Assembly: GCF_001636315.1 (NCBI RefSeq)
Contig: NZ_KV440949.1
Coordinates: forward strand, 5,102,084 to 5,166,083
Direction of reading: 5' to 3'
Length of the DNA: 64,000 bases
Origin: Neobacillus mesonae
GTDB taxonomy: Bacteria; Bacillota; Bacilli; Bacillales; Cytobacillaceae
Part shown: positions 57,790 through 64,000 of the stretch, one piece after another
Layout: each line of letters begins with the position of its first letter
Numbering within the stretch: the first letter of the stretch is position 1
The notes under the pieces: generated by a model
What the model saw: the letters and a program-made list of their open reading frames with translations, nothing else
What the model was told of the DNA's origin: nothing
Databases searched by the model: none
Position numbers and translations under genes: made by a program

Positions 57790-58980
57790 ATGTCAAGTCA
57801 TATTCTAGAGCAATTTTTAAATGAAAATCTCGAAGATTTAAAGGGAAAAGGCCTTTATAACGTGATTGATCCGCTTGAAAGCCCAAATGGCCCAATCATT
57901 ACAATTAACGGTAAAGAGCTTATTAACCTATCATCAAATAACTATCTTGGATTAGCGACAGACGACCGTTTAAAAAAGGCAGCAGCCTACGCCATGGAAC
58001 AATACGGTGTTGGAGCCGGTGCCGTTCGTACGATCAACGGAACTTTAAAGCTTCACGTAGAACTAGAAGAGAAATTAGCAGAATTTAAGCATACCGAAGC
58101 GGCAATCGCTTATCAATCTGGTTTCAACTGTAATATGGCGGCCATTTCCGCTGTCATGGACAAAAACGATGCCATTTTATCCGATGAATTAAATCACGCA
58201 TCGATTATCGACGGCTGCCGACTTTCCAAAGCGAAAATCATCCGTTTTAATCACTCCGATATGGATGACCTTCGTGCAAAAGCAAAGGAAGCAAAAGAAT
58301 CTGGCCAGTACAACAAAATCATGGTCATTACCGATGGCGTTTTCTCAATGGATGGAGACATTGCATTATTACCGGAAATCGTTAAGATTGCGGAAGAATT
58401 TGACCTAATCACTTATGTTGACGATGCCCATGGGTCCGGTGTTCTTGGCGATGGGGCAGGAACTGTGAAACATTTCGGACTTTCCGATAAAATTGATTTC
58501 CAAATTGGCACATTGTCAAAAGCAATCGGTGTTGTTGGCGGTTACGTAGCAGGTAAGAAGAATCTAATTGACTGGTTAAAAGTGCGCAGCCGTCCATTTT
58601 TATTTTCTACATCGTTAACACCAGCCGATGTCGCTGCAAGTAAACGGGCAATCGAAATTCTAATGGAAAGCACAGAGCTCAATCAAAAACTGTGGGAAAA
58701 CGGCAACTATTTGAAAAAAGGCTTAAAGGAGCTTGGCTTCAATATTGGCAACAGTGAAACTCCGATTACTCCTTGCATTATCGGGGAAGAAACGAAGGCG
58801 CAAGAATTTAGTAGGCGTTTAATAGAGGAAGGGGTTTACGCTAAAGCCATCGTTTTCCCAACTGTACCTAAAGGAACAGGAAGAGTCCGCAACATGCCGA
58901 CAGCTGCCCACACAAACGAAATGCTTGACCAAGCCATTTCCATTTACGAAAAAGTCGGTAAAGAAATGGGCATTATTTAA
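57790..58980 (+). CDS. kbl: glycine C-acetyltransferase (2-amino-3-ketobutyrate CoA ligase)
   Basis: A 396-residue PLP enzyme of the alpha-oxoamine synthase family. The PLP lysine is in GTLSKAIGVVGGY; NHASIIDGCR and DDAHGSGVLG are conserved. With the next gene it degrades threonine: threonine dehydrogenase makes 2-amino-3-oxobutyrate, and Kbl splits it with CoA to glycine and acetyl-CoA. I chose ATG 57790, 9 bp after AAAGGAGGA; a TTG six bases upstream is too close to that site. Confidence 0.95.
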   Translation: MSSHILEQFLNENLEDLKGKGLYNVIDPLESPNGPIITINGKELINLSSNNYLGLATDDRLKKAAAYAMEQYGVGAGAVRTINGTLKLHVELEEKLAEFKHTEAAIAYQSGFNCNMAAISAVMDKNDAILSDELNHASIIDGCRLSKAKIIRFNHSDMDDLRAKAKEAKESGQYNKIMVITDGVFSMDGDIALLPEIVKIAEEFDLITYVDDAHGSGVLGDGAGTVKHFGLSDKIDFQIGTLSKAIGVVGGYVAGKKNLIDWLKVRSRPFLFSTSLTPADVAASKRAIEILMESTELNQKLWENGNYLKKGLKELGFNIGNSETPITPCIIGEETKAQEFSRRLIEEGVYAKAIVFPTVPKGTGRVRNMPTAAHTNEMLDQAISIYEKVGKEMGII

Positions 58981-59011
58981 ATAGATTATCTAACAAGGAC
59001 GGGGAACATCG

Positions 59012-59974
59012 ATGAAGCGAATACTAATCACAGGAGCGCTGGGACAAATAGGCTCAGAGCTCACGTTAAAACTTAGAGACCTTTATGGTGCCGACAATGT
59101 TATTGCCACAGATATTAAGAAAAATGACAGTGAAGCGGCTTTAAGCGGTCCGTTTGAATTATTGGACGTAACCGACGCGAAAAAAATGGTAGACATCGCA
59201 AAAAAACATAAAGTTGACACCGTCATGCATTTAGCCGCTCTATTATCTGCTACAGCTGAATCAAAGCCGGTATTTGCGTGGAATTTAAATATGGGCGGGC
59301 TGTTAAACGCTCTTGAAACAGCTAGGGAAGTAAAAGCTCAATTTTTTACCCCAAGTTCCATTGGCGCGTTTGGTCCTTCTACTCCTAAGGACAGTACCCC
59401 ACAGGATACAATTATGCGTCCAACAACTATGTATGGGGTAAACAAAGTAGCAGGTGAACTATTGGCTGACTACTATTATCATAAATTCGGCGTTGACACT
59501 CGCGGTCTCCGCTTTCCTGGGCTCATTTCCTATGTGGCATTACCAGGCGGCGGAACAACTGATTATGCAGTTGAAATTTACTATGAAGCGGTGAAAAATC
59601 GCAGGTACACTTCTTATATTGATAAAGGCACTTACATGGACATGATGTATATGCCAGATGCCTTAAATGCAATTGTCGACTTAATGGAAGCTGATTCAAC
59701 CAAGCTTATTCACCGCAATTCTTTTAATGTCAGCGCGATGAGCTTTGATCCGGAGGAAATTGCCGCGAGTATCGCAAAATATATTCCTGGGTTTAAAATT
59801 TCATACAATGTTGATCCAGTAAGACAGAAAATTGCCGAAAGCTGGCCAAATTCGATTGATTCCACTGCCGCGAAAGAGGAATGGAGCTTCAAATGCGATT
59901 ACGATTTAGATAAAATGACACAGGACATGATTGATAAATTAAGTCAAAAACTAAGGTTAAGAATTTCCGGCTGA
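59012..59974 (+). CDS. tdh: L-threonine 3-dehydrogenase, SDR type
   Basis: A 320-residue extended short-chain dehydrogenase/epimerase-like enzyme. The NAD loop is ITGALGQIGSEL; the catalytic Tyr-x3-Lys is in TMYGVNKVAGELL. This is the SDR-type threonine dehydrogenase known from Flavobacterium, Cupriavidus and archaea, not the zinc-dependent type of E. coli. It follows kbl by 31 bp in one operon. A strong terminator follows. Confidence 0.92.
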   Translation: MKRILITGALGQIGSELTLKLRDLYGADNVIATDIKKNDSEAALSGPFELLDVTDAKKMVDIAKKHKVDTVMHLAALLSATAESKPVFAWNLNMGGLLNALETAREVKAQFFTPSSIGAFGPSTPKDSTPQDTIMRPTTMYGVNKVAGELLADYYYHKFGVDTRGLRFPGLISYVALPGGGTTDYAVEIYYEAVKNRRYTSYIDKGTYMDMMYMPDALNAIVDLMEADSTKLIHRNSFNVSAMSFDPEEIAASIAKYIPGFKISYNVDPVRQKIAESWPNSIDSTAAKEEWSFKCDYDLDKMTQDMIDKLSQKLRLRISG

Positions 59975-59980
59975 CGAAAA

Positions 59981-60010
59981 AACAGCGAAGCACTTCAATG
60001 CTTCGCTGTT
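59981..60010. terminator. bidirectional terminator
   Basis: AACAGCGAAGCA and TGCTTCGCTGTT between tdh and the convergent selD; it overlaps the selD stop by two bases. Confidence 0.85.
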
Positions 60011-61061
60011 ATCTTTTTACATAAATCAATTTGTCTTGTTTTTCTAATACACGTCCGATAATAGAGGCATGGGCTAATCCTTTTGAACGAAGCGCTTGTA
60101 CATAAGGCTCAGCAGCTTCAGCAGGAATCGAAATCAGAAGCCCCCCGGATGTAATGGCATCACATAAAACTAATTCTTCTTCAGGTAGAATATCCTCATA
60201 TACTACATCGTTCTCCAGCCATTTTTGATTTGACTTGGATCCACCAGGAACAACACCATCTTTGGCCAACCCTACGGCACCTTCAAGTATCGGCACTTGT
60301 GAGAAAGAAATTTCAAAGCTGACATTACTTCCCCTAGCCATCTCGCTGCCATGGCCAAGCAGTCCAAATCCGGTGACATCAGTAACTGAATGCGGCTGGT
60401 AAGCAGTCAGCGTTTCAGCTGCCGTTTTATTGAGCATCGCCATCGTTTCAGTAACAAGCTGTTCTTGTTCTGGTGTAACAGCACTCCGTTTGATTCCGGT
60501 CGTTAATATTCCGACGCCGATTGGTTTTGTTAATACAAGGACATCACCAGGTTTGGCGCCAATGTTTTTCCAAAATTTGTTCGGATGAACAATTCCTGTA
60601 ACGGACAGGCCGAACTTAGGTTCTTGATCATCAACTGAGTGTCCGCCAACAGTCAGGGCACCGGCTTCTTTTACCTTGTCAGCGGCTCCCCGCAAAATGT
60701 CCGCCAGCATATCCGCTCCAAGCTTCTTAATAGGATAACCAACAATATTCAAAACTGTTTTCGGCTCGCCGCCCATTGCATACACATCGCTCAAAGCATT
60801 GGCTGCGGCAATTTGCCCGAACATATATGGGTCATCGACAATCGGGGTAAAATAATCGACTGTTTGGATCAGGGCAATGGAATCAGTTAATTGATATACT
60901 CCGGCATCGTCACTCGTTTCATTTCCAACAAGCAATTCAGGGACCGGGTCTTGTTTTGGTAATTGACGCAAAACTTGCGTCAGGTCTTCAGGACCAATTT
61001 TACAGCCTCAACCAGCTTTCGTAGATAACGAGGTTAGGCGAATTTTCTCTAATTCACTCAT
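60009..61061 (-). CDS. selD: selenide, water dikinase, itself a selenoprotein (Sec18)
   Basis: A 350-residue SelD that makes selenophosphate from selenide and ATP. The true start is ATG 61061 after GGAGGTGTACATATA; the frame then crosses TGA at 61010-61008, giving KAG-U-GCKIGPEDL, where most SelD have Cys or Sec at this catalytic position. Starting at 60971 would lose the active site. A short stem GGTC/GACC lies 15-30 nt after the UGA and may serve as SECIS. ATP-binding residues GGHSVDD and VTDVTGFGLLGHG are present. Divergent from the SelW-like gene. Confidence 0.93.
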
Positions 61062-61207
61062 TATATGTACACCTCCACTCTTAGTAGTATACCTTTAACT
61101 AAGTGAAACTGCACGACAGATGCAAACAATTTGCAAATGCTTATTTACCTGGGATACAATAATCACAACTAAATACATATATAATTACAAAGTTTGGAGG
61201 ACTTACC

Positions 61208-61447
61208 ATGAAAAAATTTCATGTCGTTGTTGAATTTTGCATGATGTGAAACTACGCACCGAAAGCCGCGAGTTTCGCGGAAGAATTGATTACACATTTT
61301 AGACAGAATATTGAAAGATTCGAATTGATTCCAGCTTCCGGCGGAATTTTTGAAGTCACGGTTAATGGAGAGAAAATATATTCTAAAGACGAAACAGGTC
61401 TTTTTCCGGATGAAGATGAGATTATTCAAAAAATGGAATCATTATAA
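61208..61447 (+). CDS. SelW/Rdx family selenoprotein (CxxU)
   Basis: ATG 61208 follows TTTGGAGG. The frame runs through TGA at 61247-61249 to TAA at 61445: 79 residues starting MKKFHVVVEFCMM-U-NY. Cys11-x-x-Sec14 is the redox motif of the SelW/SelT/Rdx thioredoxin-like family, and the C-terminal GGIFEVTVNGEKIYSKDETG fits it too. A perfect stem-loop (CCGCGA-GTT-TCGCGG, 61266-61280) starts 16 nt after the UGA, as expected for a bacterial SECIS. It probably acts as a thiol/peroxide-linked redox protein. Confidence 0.93.
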
Positions 61448-61453
61448 AATGGA

Positions 61454-61482
61454 GGTCCTCAGAATAAACTGGGGATCTTTTT
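61454..61482 (+). terminator. Rho-independent terminator
   Basis: GGTCCTCAG and CTGGGGATC (two wobble pairs) followed by TTTTTGG, after the SelW-like gene. Confidence 0.75.
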
Positions 61483-61529
61483 GGTAATCTGTAAAAATAT
61501 TATGTAAACTGAATTCAAAAAAAGAATTG

Positions 61530-61931
61530 CTACGGCAAGGTGATATAGCGATTTTTTCCTAAGCCATTCTGTGTCTTTGATATAAAAATTTCTAATATAC
61601 CATTTTGAAAAAAAGCAGTTACACAATGATGGATAATCTTGAAAGGGAAATGAATCGTACGTTCCTTTTTTGGAAATGGGGAAGTTAGAGATGCATGTTT
61701 TTGTGCGGTAATCAATAAATTTGTATTTTCAATCCTCACTTTGATTTCGGAACTAACGTAATCTTTTAAGACTGCTTCGACGATCCAGTGATCATCTGTT
61801 TCATATATATCAATTTTAAATAACGTATGGTCATCGTGCTCCGTTTTCGGGTCAAGAAAATAATCACGTAACCACTGATCCATGCTATCAAAATCAGGTG
61901 AATGATTGTGATTTATATTTTTCTCATCCAA
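61530..61931 (-). CDS. Hsp20/alpha-crystallin-like protein (CotP type)
   Basis: A 133-residue small heat-shock-like protein. The alpha-crystallin domain spans ~38-130: DIYETDDHWIVEAVLKDY, VRIENTNLLITAQKH and FQNGILEIFISK. The N-terminal 35 residues are acidic and His-rich. Bacillus CotP is a spore protein of this type; there is no C-terminal IxI motif, so oligomerisation may differ from true Hsp20. ATG 61931 follows AAGGAGGCGCTGGC. Confidence 0.83.
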   Translation of the reverse strand: MDEKNINHNHSPDFDSMDQWLRDYFLDPKTEHDDHTLFKIDIYETDDHWIVEAVLKDYVSSEIKVRIENTNLLITAQKHASLTSPFPKKERTIHFPFKIIHHCVTAFFQNGILEIFISKTQNGLGKNRYITLP

Positions 61932-62031
61932 AGCCAGCGCCTCCTTGCTCGTTTCAGTTTATTCATACAGTAAGAAAACGTGAAAGATGGTATAATAGGT
62001 CGAAAGAAGGATTTGTAAAGGAGTTTTGTTT

Positions 62032-63441
62032 GTGAAGGAAACCCTACGATCATTACCGCCAGTTCACGAACTGCAACATCATCCTGCATTTCTTGCCCTC
62101 TTAAAAGAAACCGGCCTCGAAGTTGTGCAGCTGACGAAATATTTAAAGGAAAAAATAGATCAAATAAGGCAGAAAATCATACATAACCAATGGACAGGTA
62201 CAATGCCTGGAACAGATGCATTTATTGACGAGTTATTCATCCTGTTGCACCAATCTGTGACAAAACAGATGTCCTATACAATTGAAAGAGTTATTAATGC
62301 TACTGGAACAATTTTGCATACAAACCTTGGCCGGGCCCGGCTTAGTGAATCAGCGATTAATCATGTCATGGAAACGGCCCGAAGTTATTCGAATCTTGAG
62401 TATAAACTTCTTGAAGGGGAACGCGGTTCACGTCACAGTCATGTAGAAGAGCTTATAAAAGAAATTACTGGAGCCGAAGCCGCGATGGTTGTCAATAATA
62501 ATGCGGCAGCCGTTTACTTGGTGCTACGGGCACTAGCTAATCAAAAAGAAGTAATCGTTTCAAGGGGACAATTGGTAGAAATCGGCGGTTCCTTCCGAAT
62601 TTCTTCTATTATGGAGGAAAGTGGTGCGAGACTGGTGGAAGTTGGAACAACCAATAAAACTCATCTTTATGATTATGAAAATGCACTAACAGATGACACG
62701 GCGATGGTCATGAAGGTTCATACAAGTAATTTCAAGGTAATTGGTTTTACTCATTCAGTATCAACAGAAGACCTTGTTCAACTTAGTAAATCAAATGGTA
62801 ATATCATTTTTTATGAAGACCTTGGAAGCGGTGCTTTGTTTGACTTTAGGAAGCATGGTATTGGTGAAGAGCCGGTTGTCAAAGAGGTAATTGAAATAGG
62901 GGCAGATATTGTAACCTTTAGCGGCGATAAGCTGCTTGGAGGCCCTCAGGCTGGGATTATTGCTGGAAAAAAAACATTCATAGACCTCCTAAAAAAACAT
63001 CAGTTAGCGAGAGTGGTTCGGGTAGATAAAATGACGCTTGCTGCACTGGAGGGTACATTACTAGATTATGCCCGTGGTGAAAATGCAATGCGTCATATCC
63101 CGACAATCCGTGATTTATTAGTAACTGTTAATGAATTAGACGAAAGATCTCATATTTTTGTTACAAAATTGTTACAAAAAACTAAATCCTTTGGGGCAAG
63201 AATTTTTTCAGATGTGAGTCAGGTAGGCGGGGGAACAATGCCTGATGTTGAGCTGCCGACTATGGTAATCGCACTAAGGCATCACTCTTTGACTGCCGAA
63301 CAGCTAGGAAGAAAATTACGAACGGACGTTAAACCGGCCATTGTGGGCAGAATCCAGAAAGAGGATTACCTTATTGATTTAAGGACGGTTGCGGTGGAGG
63401 AAGAAGATTTGCTTCTTGAAGCGTTATTCAATATTGCATAA
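62032..63441 (+). CDS. selA: L-seryl-tRNA(Sec) selenium transferase
   Basis: A 469-residue fold-I PLP enzyme that converts Ser-tRNA(Sec) to Sec-tRNA(Sec) using selenophosphate. The PLP lysine is in TFSGDKLLGGPQAGI; RVINATGTILHTNLGRA and NNAAAVYLVL are family signatures. GTG 62032 has AAAGGAG 8 bp upstream; the TTG at 62026 is too close. A terminator immediately follows, so selB is not in the same transcript, unlike many bacteria. Confidence 0.95.
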   Translation: MKETLRSLPPVHELQHHPAFLALLKETGLEVVQLTKYLKEKIDQIRQKIIHNQWTGTMPGTDAFIDELFILLHQSVTKQMSYTIERVINATGTILHTNLGRARLSESAINHVMETARSYSNLEYKLLEGERGSRHSHVEELIKEITGAEAAMVVNNNAAAVYLVLRALANQKEVIVSRGQLVEIGGSFRISSIMEESGARLVEVGTTNKTHLYDYENALTDDTAMVMKVHTSNFKVIGFTHSVSTEDLVQLSKSNGNIIFYEDLGSGALFDFRKHGIGEEPVVKEVIEIGADIVTFSGDKLLGGPQAGIIAGKKTFIDLLKKHQLARVVRVDKMTLAALEGTLLDYARGENAMRHIPTIRDLLVTVNELDERSHIFVTKLLQKTKSFGARIFSDVSQVGGGTMPDVELPTMVIALRHHSLTAEQLGRKLRTDVKPAIVGRIQKEDYLIDLRTVAVEEEDLLLEALFNIA

Positions 63442-63469
63442 AGAAATCGGCTGCAGAGCCGATTTCTTT
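63441..63469. terminator. bidirectional terminator
   Basis: AAGAAATCGGCT and AGCCGATTTCTT around GCAG, overlapping the end of selA. Confidence 0.9.
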
Positions 63470-63471
63470 CA

Positions 63472-63497
63472 TGTCTAGCTCCAGCGCTTCCGCTTTT
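63472..63497 (+). repeat. short remnant of a Bacillus dispersed repeat
   Basis: TGTCTAGCTCCAGCGCTTCC followed by GCTTTTC looks like the two ends of the larger repeat found in many Bacillus genomes (TGTCTAGCTCCAGCG...CGCTTCCGCTTTTC) joined with the middle missing. This is recognised from memory. Confidence 0.45.
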
Positions 63498-63638
63498 CTA
63501 CATATCATGACTGGAGTTATGCTTTGCACGTGTATGGTTAGCATTTTTTACTTTTTTTGATCCGCTGAGAGGTTCCGGCTGACCGGAAATTTTCGGAGCA
63601 TTTTTACGCATATCTTTACTGTCATTTTTATTAGTCAT
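63498..63638 (-). CDS. sspP: small acid-soluble spore protein P
   Basis: A 46-residue basic protein: MTNKNDSKDMRKNAPKISGQ at the start, then PEPLSGSKKVKN and NHTRAKHNSSHDM. This matches SspP, a minor SASP made in the forespore. GGAGGG precedes the ATG at 63638. Its stop codon lies at the edge of the repeat remnant. Confidence 0.93.
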   Translation of the reverse strand: MTNKNDSKDMRKNAPKISGQPEPLSGSKKVKNANHTRAKHNSSHDM

Positions 63639-63749
63639 TTTTCATCCCTCCTCATTTTTTAGGATGCAATCAATCCCCCTTTTTATGCTGAATATTTTTT
63701 CTAAGGTTGTGCAATTTAAAGGGTAAACTAAATTGAAGGAGGAAGAAAA

Positions 63750-64000
63750 GTGACACAAAGAAACCCTTATAACAAGAATAAACAGGAGGCGTTCCAAGCG
63801 GCTCAGCAAGGCTATGAGGACGCACAAGGACTATTTGAAACAATCGTCAGTGACAGCGCAAACTACGGTCATCAATTAAAGCATTTAAAAAACGAAGTCA
63901 ATGAAGCATACCAACAAATTGAAAATGCATTGGAAGTTGCCTCGGAAAAACAACGGGCACAATTAGAGCAGTTCCAGCAGGATTTGCAGCAAATGGTAAC
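63750..64000 (+). CDS. coiled-coil protein, incomplete at window end
   Basis: GTG 63750 follows GAAGGAGGAAG. At least 83 residues, beginning MTQRNPYNKNKQEAFQAAQQ, continuing as a Gln/Glu/Ala-rich helix with coiled-coil pattern (LKNEVNEAYQQIENALEVAS) and running off the window. Resembles small Bacillus spore-associated hypothetical proteins; no function assigned. Confidence 0.7.
   Translation, partial: MTQRNPYNKNKQEAFQAAQQGYEDAQGLFETIVSDSANYGHQLKHLKNEVNEAYQQIENALEVASEKQRAQLEQFQQDLQQMV

Noticed and set aside
57431..57895. 154-codon minus-strand frame
   Set aside because: It spans repeat array C and the start of kbl and has no ribosome-binding site; its tail is just the repeat read in reverse.

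Overview
The window looks like the chromosome of a spore-forming, low-GC Gram-positive bacterium of the Bacillaceae (Neobacillus/Bacillus-like). The reasons are strong AGGAGG-type ribosome-binding sites with frequent TTG and GTG starts, sigma-A type promoters, a T-box and a purine riboswitch, and many spore genes: splA-splB (spore photoproduct lyase), sspP, a YjcZ-type peptide, a GerPA/GerPF-like peptide, a Cys/Pro/Met-rich coat protein with a sigma-K-like promoter, a DUF2642 coat-type protein and an Hsp20/CotP-like protein. I see no rRNA, tRNA, prophage, complete insertion sequence or CRISPR array.

Layout. 0-7 kb: HesB-like protein, processive GT2 glycosyltransferase, Na/Pi cotransporter behind a PhoP-box-like triplet repeat, NlpC/P60 protein, proline iminopeptidase-like hydrolase, DHA2 exporter. 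7-14 kb: Fur-box-controlled iron(III) ABC transporter, then a divergent SsuABC-like ABC transporter and a Sco1 protein. 14.5-16 kb: ECF sigma factor with an ECF-type promoter in front of it, a membrane partner, and a frameshifted acetyltransferase. 16-25 kb: gamma carbonic anhydrase, coat protein, T-box-ilvA, TSUP permease, YebC, DMT exporter, YbaK, RraA, SRAP. 25-30 kb: trehalose operon treP-treA-treR with operators and cre. 30-41 kb: TerC, a candidate sRNA, nitronate monooxygenase, PAP2, polar amino-acid ABC transporter, D-serine ammonia-lyase, spore genes, splAB.

41.9-49.3 kb is a sulfur-handling region: TusA-rhodanese fusion, rhodanese-metallo-beta-lactamase protein, a HesB-like selenoprotein read through UGA, TSUP exporter, DsrE, OsmC, an Lgt-like membrane protein, a TlpA thioredoxin, a response regulator with Glu in place of the phospho-accepting Asp, and a methyltransferase. 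Five copies of the 16-bp pseudo-palindrome ATACC-N6-GGTAT lie in its promoters and leaders, suggesting one CsoR/CstR-like repressor encoded elsewhere.

49-57 kb: MFS exporter, ABC-F ATPase, small membrane and spore proteins, guanine-riboswitch-controlled xpt-pbuX, a second nitronate monooxygenase. 57-64 kb: threonine catabolism (kbl-tdh) and a selenium locus: selD (itself with Sec18), a SelW/Rdx selenoprotein (CxxU) and selA. All three selenoproteins are hidden from ordinary ORF calling because UGA reads as stop.

Unexplained structure: three intergenic arrays of degenerate repeats with a ~21-bp period (13.8, 28.0 and 57.4 kb). The two larger ones alternate A/B units, and the arrays share related GCGGATA/GACGGGTAAA cores although their unit sequences differ. 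A dispersed 13-mer, GGTGTCAGGCACC, occurs seven times, once as a perfect 43-bp hairpin.
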